From: Lachnospiraceae bacterium
GTDB lineage: Bacteria > Bacillota > Clostridia > Lachnospirales > Lachnospiraceae
NCBI GenBank assembly: GCA_017412055.1
Contig: JAFQOW010000010.1
Location: forward strand, 1-64,000
Length of the DNA: 64,000 nt
Direction of reading: 5' to 3'
In this document: one piece after another, positions 8,266-17,895 of the stretch
Position numbering within the stretch: position 1 is the first letter of the stretch
Layout: the number at the start of each line of letters is the position of its first letter
Made by a program: the position numbers and the translations under genes
Notes under the pieces: generated by a model
Told to the model about the DNA's origin: nothing
The model's input: the letters and a program-made list of their open reading frames with translations, nothing else
Database searches by the model: none

Positions 8266-8784
8266 GATATGAAATATATAAAACATTAAAGACGTGAAAA
8301 GTATACCACACAAAGCACCGCTGCTATCGATTAAGACATCTGTTAAGGCTGGATAACGATTATCAGTAAAGCCTTGGTGTATTTCATCTGAGACAGCATA
8401 TAATGCACAAAACATAAGTGATATAGGTATTATTCTTAGCATATGCCCCTTTACCTTATGCATAGTAAATCTAACTTTATCTTTACACACATATGTAAGA
8501 AGGGTAAGAATGCTGAAAATTCCAAGGATTCCATATTCAGTAAAGTGAGCTCCTTTTCTTATAATGTAATGAGCCGTATCTAAAATAGATAATTGTTTTT
8601 CAGGGGAGTATGTTTCAAAATCGCTAAAAATAAATGAAACAATAGCTTCTGTTATGCCACCACTTAGGTTTGCAGAGGTATCGCCAGTTTGAGCGGAAAA
8701 AATAAAAATAACCACCATCCATGCTATGGTTAATGTAAAGAAGAGTTTATTAAGCTTTTGCATATTTCTATCTATATTATTCAA
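8248..8784 (-). CDS. VanZ-like family membrane protein
   Basis: A 178-residue protein with about four membrane segments (residues 14-31, 85-103, 116-135, 150-170). The VanZ-like signature is visible: RKGAHFTEYGILG and, later, SDEIHQGFTDNR followed by TDVLID. VanZ gives low-level teicoplanin resistance in enterococci, but most homologues in Firmicutes have no known role, perhaps in envelope modification. The gene is monocistronic. No glycopeptide-resistance genes are nearby, so resistance should not be assumed. Confidence 0.85.
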   Translation of the reverse strand: MNNIDRNMQKLNKLFFTLTIAWMVVIFIFSAQTGDTSANLSGGITEAIVSFIFSDFETYSPEKQLSILDTAHYIIRKGAHFTEYGILGIFSILTLLTYVCKDKVRFTMHKVKGHMLRIIPISLMFCALYAVSDEIHQGFTDNRYPALTDVLIDSSGALCGILFTSLMFYIFHIKKSGT

Positions 8785-8981
8785 TAAAATTCACCACCTA
8801 TTTTGTATGCTTAATGTTTAAACCTTAAGGAGTATAACATATTCTTAAAATTACAGCAACCTAAGGCAGAAAAGAGTTGTAAAAAAGTGATAAAAGTAGT
8901 AAAAGCCTATGGACTGAAAATGTAAAATGTAGTATATTTATAAGGATTTTATGAATAAATAAGAAAGGCCAGGTAATAGAT

Positions 8982-10169
8982 ATGATAGCAAATAAAATGG
9001 TAGGTCTTGTAAATAACAATTCAGCAATTCGTATGATGTTTGAAGAAGGCAAGAGATTAGCAGCAGAGTTTGGAGCAGAGAATGTGTATGATTTCAGTCT
9101 TGGAAATCCTAATGTACCAGCACCAGCAGGATTAAATACAGCTATTAAAGAAATTCTTGATGAGGAAGCTTCAACATTTGTTCATGGATATATGAGTAAT
9201 GCAGGTTATGAGGATGTTCGTGAAACAATCGCAGCATCTCTTAATAAAAGATTTGAAACATCATTTACTAAAGATAATATTATTATGACAGTAGGAGCTG
9301 CAGGTGGACTTAATGTAATACTTAAGACACTTATCAATCCAGGTGATGAGGTTGTGGCATTTGCACCATATTTTCTTGAGTATCGTTCATATATAAATAA
9401 TTATGATGGTGTACTTGTGGAAATTTCACCTGATACAGAAACATTTATGCCAAATTTAGCAGAGTTTGAAGAAAAGATTACACCTATGACTAAGGCAGTT
9501 ATTATAAATAATCCTAATAACCCGACAGGTGTTGTATATTCTGAGGAAATAATTAAGAAGCTTGCTAAGATAATGGATGATAAGCAGAAGGAATTTGGCA
9601 CAGAGATTTATTTGATTTCAGATGAGCCATACAGAGAGCTTGCTTATGATGGAGTAGAGGTTCCTTATCTTACAAAATATTATGATAATACAGTTGTGGG
9701 ATATTCGTTTAGTAAGTCATTGTCTCTTCCAGGTGAGAGAATCGGTTATTTAGTTATTCCAACTGAAATGCCGGATTATAAGAATGTATTTGCAGCAGCA
9801 AGCATTGCTAACAGAATCTTAGGCTTTGTCAATGCACCTTCTCTTATTCAGAGAGCTGTGGCTAAGGTTATAGATGAGCAGACAGACATTGCTTATTACA
9901 ATAGAAACAGAGAACTTTTATATGGAAGCTTAAAGGAGTATGGCTTTGAGTGCATTAAGCCAGAAGGCGCATTTTATCTTTTTGTGAAATCGCCTGTGGC
10001 AGATGAAAAAGAATTCTGTAATAAAGCTAAGTCATACAATATTCTTATGGTACCTGGAAGCTCTTTTGCTTGTCCTGGATATGTAAGAATTGCATATTGT
10101 GTAGCTTATGAAACAATAGAGCGTTCGCTTCCAAGCTTTAAGAAATTAGCTGAAGAATTTGGATTATAG
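8982..10169 (+). CDS. PLP-dependent class I aminotransferase
   Basis: A 395-residue fold type I aminotransferase. NNPNNPTG at 176-183, the PLP-phenol/pyridine Asp D214 in SDEPYREL, and the Schiff-base Lys K245 in SFSKSLSLPGER are all present. It resembles the aspartate/aromatic-type group widespread in Clostridia; amino acid specificity cannot be read. It ends 9 bases before a HisC-like aminotransferase with AGGAGG in the gap, so the two are cotranscribed, probably also with the DUF368 gene. Confidence 0.88.
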   Translation: MIANKMVGLVNNNSAIRMMFEEGKRLAAEFGAENVYDFSLGNPNVPAPAGLNTAIKEILDEEASTFVHGYMSNAGYEDVRETIAASLNKRFETSFTKDNIIMTVGAAGGLNVILKTLINPGDEVVAFAPYFLEYRSYINNYDGVLVEISPDTETFMPNLAEFEEKITPMTKAVIINNPNNPTGVVYSEEIIKKLAKIMDDKQKEFGTEIYLISDEPYRELAYDGVEVPYLTKYYDNTVVGYSFSKSLSLPGERIGYLVIPTEMPDYKNVFAAASIANRILGFVNAPSLIQRAVAKVIDEQTDIAYYNRNRELLYGSLKEYGFECIKPEGAFYLFVKSPVADEKEFCNKAKSYNILMVPGSSFACPGYVRIAYCVAYETIERSLPSFKKLAEEFGL

Positions 10170-10178
10170 GAGGCAATT

Positions 10179-11240
10179 ATGGGAGCATGGGAAAAAAATA
10201 TAAGAAAAGTAGTTCCGTATGTGGCAGGGGAACAGCCTAATAAGCCAGATATGGTTAAGTTAAATACAAATGAGTGTCCATATCCACCGGCACCAGGTGT
10301 AAAGGCAGTTATAGAAGCTATGGATGCTGATAGATTTAGACTATATCCAGACCCAACAGTGAGTAAGCTAGTAGAAGAGATTGCTACATTTTATGGTGTA
10401 CAGAAGGATGAAGTATTTGTGGGAGTAGGTTCAGATGATGTAATAGCCAATGCATTTTTGACATTTTTTAATTCTGATAAGCCTATTTTATTCCCGGATA
10501 TTACATATTCATTTTACCCTGTATGGGCAGATTTATATGGGATAAAGTATGAGTCACCAAAGGTTTCGTCAGACTTTAGGATTAATGTAGAAGATTATTA
10601 TAAGGAAAATGGCGGTATAATATTTGCCAATCCAAATGCACCTACATCTATCTATGAACCATTAAGCTTTGTGGAGGATATTATGGAGCACAATAGTGAT
10701 TCTGTAGTAATCGTAGATGAAGCGTATATAGATTTTGGTGGAACATCAGCTGTAGAGTTAACTAAAAAATATGAGAATTTACTTGTAGTACAGACATTTT
10801 CAAAATCACGTTCTATGGCGGGCATGAGAATTGGCTTTGCCATAGGAAATAAGAAGCTAATCAGTGCTATGCAGGATGTTAAATATTCTATAAATTCATA
10901 CACTATGAATATGCCTTCTATTATGGCAGGTGTGGAATCTGTAAAGGATAGAGAATATTTTGAAAAAACTTGTAAGAAGATAATAGATACAAGAGAAGAA
11001 GCCAAGAAGATAATGGCAGAGATGGGATTTATATTTCCAGATTCTATGTCGAATTTCTTGTTTGTAACACACAAGGAATATGATATGACAAAGCTCTATG
11101 AATACCTAAGAGAAAAGAATATATATGTTCGCCATTGGAACAATCCTCTTATAAAGGATTATTTAAGAATTACAATAGGAACAGATGATGAAATGAATAA
11201 GATGTACGAGGCGATTAAAGCCTTTATGAAGGAGGACTAA
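10179..11240 (+). CDS. Histidinol-phosphate aminotransferase-like protein (HisC family)
   Basis: A 353-residue aminotransferase of the HisC group: LNTNECPYPPAPG near residue 28, RLYPDPT near 54, NPNAPTS at 151-157 in place of NPNNPTG, D180 in VDEAYIDFGG and Schiff-base Lys K209 in TFSKSRSMAGMRIG. HisC makes L-histidinol phosphate, but no other his gene is near, and HisC-like enzymes also act on aromatic amino acids or cobalamin precursors. It overlaps transcriptionally with the preceding aminotransferase and is 1 base from the next gene. Family call firm, exact substrate open. Confidence 0.85.
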   Translation: MGAWEKNIRKVVPYVAGEQPNKPDMVKLNTNECPYPPAPGVKAVIEAMDADRFRLYPDPTVSKLVEEIATFYGVQKDEVFVGVGSDDVIANAFLTFFNSDKPILFPDITYSFYPVWADLYGIKYESPKVSSDFRINVEDYYKENGGIIFANPNAPTSIYEPLSFVEDIMEHNSDSVVIVDEAYIDFGGTSAVELTKKYENLLVVQTFSKSRSMAGMRIGFAIGNKKLISAMQDVKYSINSYTMNMPSIMAGVESVKDREYFEKTCKKIIDTREEAKKIMAEMGFIFPDSMSNFLFVTHKEYDMTKLYEYLREKNIYVRHWNNPLIKDYLRITIGTDDEMNKMYEAIKAFMKED

Positions 11241-11241
11241 T

Positions 11242-12144
11242 ATGTTTTTAATTATTTTAGGTGGTTTCTTGATGGCATTAGCTGATAGTGTACCAGGCGT
11301 TTCAGGTGGTACTATAGCATTTTTAATGGGATTTTATGATGATTTTATCAATTCCTTAAACGATATAGCTTCAAGAGATAAATCTAAGCGTATGAAGGCA
11401 ATTAAATTCTTATTAAAACTAGCTTGTGGTTGGATTGTAGGATTTTGCTCTGCTGTTTTTGTTATTACAGCAGTGTTTGAAAAGAATATTTATGAGATTA
11501 GCTCATTATTTTTAGGTTTTGTATTATTTGCTATACCTCTTATCTTTATAGAGGAAAAGGAAGCTTTTAAAGGTAAAATATACAATGCAATTTGGGTTGT
11601 AATAGGTGCAGGCTTTGTAATAGCTATTACATATTTTTCAGGTGTAGCAAGTGCAGGAAGCCTTGCTTGGGGCAAATTTGATGTGTTAGGTGGAATTATT
11701 CTCTTTGTAGGTGCTATGATAGCTATCTCAGCTATGGTTTTACCGGGTATATCAGGATCTACTATCCTTTTAGTGTTTGGAATTTACCAGCCTGTAATGG
11801 ATGCTATAGATGGTTTCTTGCATTTGGAATTTAAGTATTTTGTAGGCCTTTGTATCTTTGGTTTTGGTATACTTACAGGTGTATTTACAACTATAAAGGG
11901 ATTAAAGCTTGCCTTATATAAGGCTAGAACAGCTACACTATATGCCATAGTTGGTATGATGATAGGTTCTTTATATTCAATCGTTATGGGACCTACAAGC
12001 TTAGAGACGCCAAAGGCAGCTATGACACTCGATACATTTAATATAGTATTTTTTATAATAGGTGGATTGGTTATCTTGGGACTTCAGGTATTAAAGTATG
12101 TATTCGCTAAGAAGGAAGAGAATAACGCGCAGATGAAGGATTAA
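11242..12144 (+). CDS. DUF368 membrane protein, PopT-type polyprenyl-phosphate transporter
   Basis: A 300-residue polytopic membrane protein with about eight segments. The DUF368 hallmark is clear: GGFLMALADSVPGVSGGT at residues 7-24 and a second inverted copy SAMVLPGISGSTILLVFGIY near residues 160-180. Members of this family (PopT) have been shown to recycle undecaprenyl phosphate to the cytoplasmic face for wall synthesis. It starts 1 base after the HisC-like gene stop, with GGAGG inside that gene's last codons, so it is translationally linked. Confidence 0.88.
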   Translation: MFLIILGGFLMALADSVPGVSGGTIAFLMGFYDDFINSLNDIASRDKSKRMKAIKFLLKLACGWIVGFCSAVFVITAVFEKNIYEISSLFLGFVLFAIPLIFIEEKEAFKGKIYNAIWVVIGAGFVIAITYFSGVASAGSLAWGKFDVLGGIILFVGAMIAISAMVLPGISGSTILLVFGIYQPVMDAIDGFLHLEFKYFVGLCIFGFGILTGVFTTIKGLKLALYKARTATLYAIVGMMIGSLYSIVMGPTSLETPKAAMTLDTFNIVFFIIGGLVILGLQVLKYVFAKKEENNAQMKD

Positions 12145-12156
12145 TTGAGGGTTAAT

Positions 12157-12708
12157 ATGGACGGATTTGTAACAAAAATAGCAAATTATTGGAATAACCT
12201 TGAATTATCAACACTCCTAATTGTATTAGGGGTGTTGATTATATTATGGAGCTTTTGCAGATGGATTCTTAAGAAAATGAAGCTAACTCCTCCAGGAGCA
12301 GACAGAACCCTGCAAGAAATCGATAATATGACAGGTGCTGAATTTGAGGAATTTGTGGCAGCAGTTATATGCGGCAATGGATATGAAATCTTAGAAATGA
12401 CTAAGACTACAGGGGATTTTGGAGCAGACATTATCGCTTCGAAAAATGGGGAAAACATTGCAGTACAATGTAAGCGATACGCCAAACCTGTGGGTGTAAA
12501 GGCTGTGCAGGAGGCTATATCAGCTATGAAGCATTACGATTGTGACAGTTGTTTGGTGGTAACTAATAGTAGATTTACAAAGCAGGCTATGGAGTTGGCA
12601 AATGACAATGAAGTGGTAGGGCTATGGGATAGGAACTTTTTGATTTATATGCGCGATAGAGCGGAGAAAAGTAAAAATAGTAAAAGAAAGGGAGAAGGAA
12701 ATGAATAA
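12157..12708 (+). CDS. Membrane-tethered Mrr-like restriction endonuclease domain protein
   Basis: A 183-residue protein with one N-terminal membrane helix (residues 17-38) then a cytosolic Mrr_cat domain of the PD-(D/E)XK fold (about 58-175). The catalytic pattern is seen as GDFGAD91 and V-Q104-C-K106-R-Y, the usual D...QxK variant, followed by GVKAVQEAISA. Mrr proteins cleave modified DNA; membrane-anchored versions like this are common in Firmicutes but little studied. Start at ATG 12157 with TGAGGG ahead; TTG 12145 is the alternative. It overlaps the next gene by 8 bases, implying coupling. Confidence 0.84.
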   Translation: MDGFVTKIANYWNNLELSTLLIVLGVLIILWSFCRWILKKMKLTPPGADRTLQEIDNMTGAEFEEFVAAVICGNGYEILEMTKTTGDFGADIIASKNGENIAVQCKRYAKPVGVKAVQEAISAMKHYDCDSCLVVTNSRFTKQAMELANDNEVVGLWDRNFLIYMRDRAEKSKNSKRKGEGNE

Positions 12709-14134
12709 GAAAAAAGGTTTAATCATAGGTGGAGTAGCAGCATTAACAGTGGTTATTATTATAACGTTTGTTATAGTGTTGACGAATAATGGTAAGGGTA
12801 AAGATAAAAATTCTAAAGAAACAACAAAGGATACTACAAGTATAGAGACAACAACTGAAATAGAAAGTAATACTGAGAAAGATACAGAGCAAACTACAGA
12901 AGAGGAAACTACGCAAGAGAAGACTACAGAGGAGGAGACAACAAAGAAACCAGAAGAGAAAGATAAACCAAGTGAGGAACAGCTTGCATATAGGGAGGTT
13001 CTTAAAAACCAAATTTTTGAAGTGGGCTATGATTCGTATAAGGAAGCATATCTTCATATGCTGCAGGTTTATAGGATGGCATATGAGTACGGAGATGTAG
13101 AATGTTCTTTAGTGGATTATGATGGTGATGACATTTCTGAATTAGTAGTCGAGGTGAATAGTGGAATTACTATGTATACATATAAGGCTGGCAAAGTATA
13201 TAAGCTTATAGATGATTGGGGATACGGAGCAGGTGGTAATCATGGTTATGAATATATACCAGGAAAGCAGACTATTAGAAATTATGATACAGATTATGCT
13301 GGACTTATAATTTATGAAACATACTTTGAGATAGAGCTTAATGGAGATGAAGTAGTTAATAATCAGAAAGTGCTTAAGAAGATATTTTTTGATGATGTTA
13401 ATAATAATGGGGTTCCAGATGATGGTGAAAATATAGGTGAAGAGTATGCAAGTTATTATTTAGATAAAAATGAAATTACAGCTGATAAATATTCAGAAAT
13501 TAAAGCAAAAGATGAATATGTGATGCTTTCTGGTGCGTTGGGGCTATACCAAATATCTGAAATTTTGGAAAAGCCAGATTTAGTAAAAGTAAGTGATGCT
13601 GGTTGCAGAGAAGCATATTTAAAAACTATAGATGAGTTTGAGCATGAACTTAGGATTAGGTTGGAGTTAGATGATGAAGAAGATATATCTACAAGCTATG
13701 CATTAATTGATTTTAACGGTGATGATACATTAGAACTTGTATGTCAGATAGGTGCTTGTACAATAAGCTTTTATACATATGAAGATGGTAAAGTGTATCA
13801 GCTTATGGATGAAAGGGGCTGGGGTGCAGGAGGAAATCATGGGTATGAGTATATTCCAGGAAAGAATATATATCGAAATGAAGATAGTGATTCAGGCAAC
13901 CACACTACGTCGTATAGAAAGTTAAACGACAATAATGAATTAGAGCTTATGTACTATATTGTAGTAGAATGGGGAGAATACAAAAAAGATGAAATTGATA
14001 GATATTATAAGGGCACTAAGGATGGTGAAGTAGAAATAACTGAAGCCGAATATATGGAATTAATAATTGAAGGCAATTTCCGATTGATTAAAGGCTGGTA
14101 TAGTAGAGAAGAGATAGAAGATTGTCTACAATAA
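12701..14134 (+). CDS. Membrane-anchored extracellular protein with Thr/Glu linker and duplicated unknown domain
   Basis: A 477-residue protein I do not recognise as a named family. Residues 7-28 form a signal-anchor helix; residues 32-90 are a Thr/Glu/Lys linker with TTEEETT repeats, typical of wall-spanning spacers. Two copies of an unknown domain follow (about 105-270 and 305-475). Each has an acidic DxDGDD/DFNGDD strand, a TYxxGKVYxL strand and an invariant GAGGNHGYEYIPGK block (about residues 175 and 376). The acidic loops look like calcium-binding FG-GAP or EF-hand-like turns. It starts 8 bases inside the Mrr-like gene. Function unknown, location outside the membrane inferred. Confidence 0.8.
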   Translation: MNKKKGLIIGGVAALTVVIIITFVIVLTNNGKGKDKNSKETTKDTTSIETTTEIESNTEKDTEQTTEEETTQEKTTEEETTKKPEEKDKPSEEQLAYREVLKNQIFEVGYDSYKEAYLHMLQVYRMAYEYGDVECSLVDYDGDDISELVVEVNSGITMYTYKAGKVYKLIDDWGYGAGGNHGYEYIPGKQTIRNYDTDYAGLIIYETYFEIELNGDEVVNNQKVLKKIFFDDVNNNGVPDDGENIGEEYASYYLDKNEITADKYSEIKAKDEYVMLSGALGLYQISEILEKPDLVKVSDAGCREAYLKTIDEFEHELRIRLELDDEEDISTSYALIDFNGDDTLELVCQIGACTISFYTYEDGKVYQLMDERGWGAGGNHGYEYIPGKNIYRNEDSDSGNHTTSYRKLNDNNELELMYYIVVEWGEYKKDEIDRYYKGTKDGEVEITEAEYMELIIEGNFRLIKGWYSREEIEDCLQ

Positions 14135-14409
14135 AAAATATACTTGCGTATTATTAAGGATGATATTATAGTATAGAAGTTGCTTGATAAAAAGGAGGTT
14201 ATTAATGGTTTTGTAATACATCCTAAAAACTTCAAGGTGGATAATAAGATTATATATATTCCTATATATATGACAATGTGTCTGTGAGATATTGGGAAAT
14301 AAATAGTAAAAATAGCTTGTCAGTTGCAAAAATGACAAAAATATGGTAGAATGAAGCCAAGCGTGTTTGTGAGAAAAAATGTAATAATGCAAAAGAAGGC
14401 GGTGACTAG
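14135..14409 (+). other. Intergenic region with EAL-gene promoter
   Basis: A 275-base gap. An AAGGAGG at about 14190 is followed by a three-codon ORF only (ATG-GTT-TTG-TAA), so no gene is called. A good promoter, TTGCAA (14324-14329), 17 bases, TAGAAT (14347-14352), drives the EAL gene. No convincing terminator for the preceding gene is seen. Confidence 0.6.
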
Positions 14410-15117
14410 ATGATTGACTTTAGTAAATTACCTTTTAATACAGATGATTTAGAGGAATTGAAAGAATTAAATATTAGTTTTGTGTTTCAACCGATTTTTG
14501 ATATTAAAAATTTAGAGATAATAGCGGTTGAGGCGTTGATGCGCCCAAAGGGAACGACACCCTTAGAGCTGATTGATGAATATCAGAAGAAGAAAAAGCT
14601 GCACGTAATAGAGATTGCTACATGCTTTGGTTCTACTATGGAGTATAAGAAGCGTGGGTACAATTATGATATTTGTATCAATTCGTTTCCTAGTGAATAT
14701 TTAAATGAAGGACAGATAGGTTTATATTTTGAGTGCTTCCCAGAGATGGAAGGGAAAATTATCGTAGAGATGGTAGAGTATACAGAGCTTAGCCGACGTA
14801 AATGGAATGTGAAAAAGCAAGAGATAAGTGGATATGATATGAGACTTGCTTTAGATGATTATTCTACAGGTAATAATAATATATATGCAGTAGAGTATTT
14901 TAATCCGCATTATGTTAAATTCGACCGAACTATGATAACAGATATTCATTTAGACAAAGATAAACAGGATAGAATAGATGAATTAGTTGAAGAGTTTAAG
15001 GAAAAAGGAATCAAGATGATTGCCGAAGGCGTTGAAACTGAAGAAGAGTTCAATTATATTAGAGATAATACTGATATTGATTATGTTCAGGGATACTATT
15101 TGGCAAGACCAAGTTAA
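14410..15117 (+). CDS. EAL domain c-di-GMP phosphodiesterase
   Basis: A 235-residue stand-alone EAL domain without sensor, GGDEF or membrane parts. Catalytic and metal-binding residues are present: E41 of EAL, N91 (INSFP), E120 in VEMVEYTE, D149-D150 (LALDDYSTG), K170 (VKFDR), E206 and E209 (MIAEGVETEEE) and Q227 (VQGYYLARP). It should therefore hydrolyse c-di-GMP to pGpG rather than be a degenerate receptor. Start ATG 14410 has GGCGGTGA upstream. With the PilZ receptor at 7.6 kb this shows c-di-GMP control in this organism. Confidence 0.9.
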   Translation: MIDFSKLPFNTDDLEELKELNISFVFQPIFDIKNLEIIAVEALMRPKGTTPLELIDEYQKKKKLHVIEIATCFGSTMEYKKRGYNYDICINSFPSEYLNEGQIGLYFECFPEMEGKIIVEMVEYTELSRRKWNVKKQEISGYDMRLALDDYSTGNNNIYAVEYFNPHYVKFDRTMITDIHLDKDKQDRIDELVEEFKEKGIKMIAEGVETEEEFNYIRDNTDIDYVQGYYLARPS

Positions 15118-15132
15118 GGGAAAATAAAATAA

Positions 15133-15159
15133 TTAGCACTCACCTCTTGACAGTGCTAA
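15133..15159. promoter_or_regulatory. CIRCE operator (HrcA site) upstream of clpB
   Basis: TTAGCACTC, 9-base spacer, CAGTGCTAA: matches the CIRCE inverted repeat with a single change in the right arm (C for G). It overlaps the -35 element of the clpB promoter, so HrcA should repress clpB until heat or protein stress. Confidence 0.88.
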
Positions 15160-15175
15160 CAACTAGTGGTATATT
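15147..15175 (+). promoter_or_regulatory. clpB promoter
   Basis: TTGACA (15147-15152), 17-base spacer, TATATT (15170-15175). The right CIRCE arm covers the -35 and spacer. A hairpin with arms ACGGTTATGTAA / TTACATAGCCGT and a short T run follows at 15176-15206, around the start of transcription. Confidence 0.82.
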
Positions 15176-15258
15176 ACGGTTATGTAAGGAAGCTTACATA
15201 GCCGTTTTTGGCGTCGAAAAAAGTGGTAATTAGGGTGTTTCAGAAGGAGGCGTATAAC

Positions 15259-17841
15259 ATGAATGTTAATAAGTTTACACAAAAATCAATTGAAGCTATT
15301 CAGGAAATTGAAAAATTAGCTTATGAATACGGCAATCAGGAGATGGACCAAGAGCATTTGGTATGTGCATTGGTTAATCAGTCTGACGGCTTAATAAGTA
15401 AGATGATTGAGAAAATGGAGATTGATCTTAATCATTTTAAGAAGCGTATAGTAGATTTTATAGAGAAGAAGCCAAAGGTCCAGGGTGGCGAGCTTCGTAT
15501 AAGTAATGATTTGAATAAAGTGCTAGTTACTGCGGAGAACGAAGCTAAAGCTATGGGAGATGAGTATGTTTCTGTAGAGCATTTATTTCTATGTTTGTTA
15601 AAGAGTCCCAATAAGGCTATGAAAGAGTTCTTTGGAGAATATGGTATTACAAGAGAGAGATTTCTTCAGGCTCTTGCTACAGTTAGAGGAAATCAGAAGG
15701 TAACATCAGATAATCCAGAAGCCACTTATGATACTTTAAGTAAATATGGTACAGATTTGGTGGAAAAGGCTAGAAATCAAAAGCTTGACCCTGTAATAGG
15801 TCGAGATAATGAGATAAGAAATGTCATAAGGATTCTTTCCAGAAAGACTAAGAATAATCCTGTACTTATAGGTGAACCTGGTGTAGGTAAGACAGCAGCG
15901 GTGGAAGGTCTTGCACAGCGTATAGTTCAGGGTGATGTTCCAGAAGGTCTTAAAGATAAAAAGATTTTTGCTTTGGATATGGGGGCATTGGTTGCTGGTG
16001 CTAAGTATAGAGGTGAATTTGAGGAAAGACTTAAAGCAGTCTTAGATGAGGTTAAGAAAAGTGAAGGAGAGATAATTCTCTTTATAGATGAGCTTCATAC
16101 TATAGTAGGTGCAGGAAAGTCAGATGGTGCCATGGATGCCGGAAATATGTTAAAGCCTATGCTTGCCCGTGGCGAGTTACATTGTATAGGAGCAACTACT
16201 CTTGATGAGTATAGAAAGTATATAGAGAAGGATCCAGCCTTAGAGCGAAGATTTCAGCCTGTTATGGTAGATGAGCCTGCCGTTGAAGATACAATATCCA
16301 TTCTTAGAGGTTTAAAGGAGCGATATGAAGTATTTCATGGTGTTAAGATTACTGATTCTGCTCTTGTATCGGCAGCTATGCTTTCTAATAGATATATTAC
16401 AGATAGATTCCTGCCAGATAAGGCAATTGACTTGGTGGATGAAGCTTGCGCTCTTATAAAAACAGAGCTTGATTCTATGCCGACAGAGCTTGATGATATA
16501 AGAAGAAAGGTTATGCAGCTTGAGATAGAAGAGGCAGCACTTAAGAAGGAGACAGATACTCTTAGCAAGGACAGATTGGAGGCTCTTGGTAGAGAACTTG
16601 CACAAGCAAGAGATGAGTATAAGAACAAGGTTGCTACATGGGAAAATGAAAAGGCTTCTGTAGACAAGCTTAGTAAGCTTAGAGAAGATATTGAAGCTGC
16701 CAATAATGAGATGAAGATTGCTCAGAGAAATTATGATTTGGAAAAAGTGGCAGAAATACAGTATGGCAGATTACCTGCGCTTCAAAAACAGCTTGATATA
16801 GAGGAAGAGAAGGTAAAAAATCAAGATTTATCTCTTATAAGAGAAAGTGTAACAGAGGAAGAAATTGCCAAGATTATTTCAAGATGGACAGGTATACCAG
16901 TTACAAAATTGACTGAGTCAGAGAGAAATAAAATTCTTAATTTAGCAGAGGAGCTTCATAAGAGAGTAGTGGGTCAGGATGAAGGAGTAGAGAAGGTGAC
17001 AGAGGCCATTATTCGCTCTAAAGCAGGTATAAAAGATCCAAGCAAGCCTATAGGCTCATTCTTATTCCTTGGTCCAACAGGTGTAGGTAAGACAGAACTT
17101 GCCAAGTCCTTAGCAGAGAATTTATTTGACAATGAAAGCAATATGGTTCGTATTGACATGTCGGAATATATGGAAAAGCATTCTGTATCTAGACTTGTAG
17201 GAGCTCCTCCGGGATATGTTGGATATGATGAAGGCGGCCAGCTCACAGAGGCAGTGCGTAGAAAACCATATTCAGTAGTGTTGTTTGATGAAATTGAGAA
17301 GGCTCATCCGGATGTGTTTAATGTATTGTTGCAGGTATTGGACGATGGAAGAATAACAGATTCTCAGGGTAGATGCGTAGACTTTAAGAATACAATTATT
17401 ATACTTACATCTAATATCGGCTCAGCATATCTTTTGGAAGGTATTGATGAGGAGGGAAATATTCGTCCAGAGAATGAAAATCTAGTAATGGAACAGCTTA
17501 GAGCATCCTTTAGACCAGAGTTTCTTAATAGACTTGATGAGATAATAATGTTTAAGCCATTAACAAAGGGAAATATTGCAGGCATAGTAGAACTTCTTAT
17601 TAAGGATATTAATAAGAGACTTAGCGATCGTCAGATAAGGATAGAGCTTACAGAGGAAGCCAAAGATTACGTGGTAGAGCATGGTTATGATTCTATGTAT
17701 GGTGCTCGTCCACTTAAGAGATATCTTCAGAAGCATGTAGAGACATTGGCTGCTAGAGTTATACTTGGCGATGGACTTCACGAAGGAGATACAATCCTTA
17801 TAAAAGTAGATGATGACAGACTGGTAGCTGATATAAAATAA
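15259..17841 (+). CDS. clpB: ClpB, AAA+ disaggregase
   Basis: An 860-residue Hsp100 protein of normal length. Order: Clp_N repeats (about 1-145), first AAA+ module with Walker A GEPGVGKT (205-212), coiled-coil middle domain (about 400-525, the mark of ClpB over ClpA/ClpC), second AAA+ module with Walker A GPTGVGKT (605-612) and the C-terminal D2-small domain. Together with DnaK it pulls aggregated proteins apart using ATP. Start at ATG 15259 with AAGGAGG at 15244-15250; upstream in-frame codons back to 15208 are leader. Regulated by CIRCE. Confidence 0.96.
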   Translation: MNVNKFTQKSIEAIQEIEKLAYEYGNQEMDQEHLVCALVNQSDGLISKMIEKMEIDLNHFKKRIVDFIEKKPKVQGGELRISNDLNKVLVTAENEAKAMGDEYVSVEHLFLCLLKSPNKAMKEFFGEYGITRERFLQALATVRGNQKVTSDNPEATYDTLSKYGTDLVEKARNQKLDPVIGRDNEIRNVIRILSRKTKNNPVLIGEPGVGKTAAVEGLAQRIVQGDVPEGLKDKKIFALDMGALVAGAKYRGEFEERLKAVLDEVKKSEGEIILFIDELHTIVGAGKSDGAMDAGNMLKPMLARGELHCIGATTLDEYRKYIEKDPALERRFQPVMVDEPAVEDTISILRGLKERYEVFHGVKITDSALVSAAMLSNRYITDRFLPDKAIDLVDEACALIKTELDSMPTELDDIRRKVMQLEIEEAALKKETDTLSKDRLEALGRELAQARDEYKNKVATWENEKASVDKLSKLREDIEAANNEMKIAQRNYDLEKVAEIQYGRLPALQKQLDIEEEKVKNQDLSLIRESVTEEEIAKIISRWTGIPVTKLTESERNKILNLAEELHKRVVGQDEGVEKVTEAIIRSKAGIKDPSKPIGSFLFLGPTGVGKTELAKSLAENLFDNESNMVRIDMSEYMEKHSVSRLVGAPPGYVGYDEGGQLTEAVRRKPYSVVLFDEIEKAHPDVFNVLLQVLDDGRITDSQGRCVDFKNTIIILTSNIGSAYLLEGIDEEGNIRPENENLVMEQLRASFRPEFLNRLDEIIMFKPLTKGNIAGIVELLIKDINKRLSDRQIRIELTEEAKDYVVEHGYDSMYGARPLKRYLQKHVETLAARVILGDGLHEGDTILIKVDDDRLVADIK

Positions 17842-17847
17842 TATGAA

Positions 17848-17880
17848 AATAGCATTCAACTTTGGTCGGTTGAATGCTAT
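17848..17880. terminator. Bidirectional terminator between clpB and gltX
   Basis: Perfect 13-bp stem AATAGCATTCAAC / GTTGAATGCTATT with a 7-8 base loop, T-rich on both sides. Confidence 0.85.
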
Positions 17881-17895
17881 TAAATTATTTTTGAT

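Noticed and set aside
8248-8784. Glycopeptide resistance gene vanZ
   Set aside because: Only the VanZ-like domain is present; no van ligase, dehydrogenase or sensor genes lie nearby.
14160-14281. Short open frame after the duplicated-domain protein (starting near a TTG, ending TGA at 14281)
   Set aside because: About 36 codons, no ribosome site in the right place; the strong AAGGAGG nearby leads only to a three-codon ORF.
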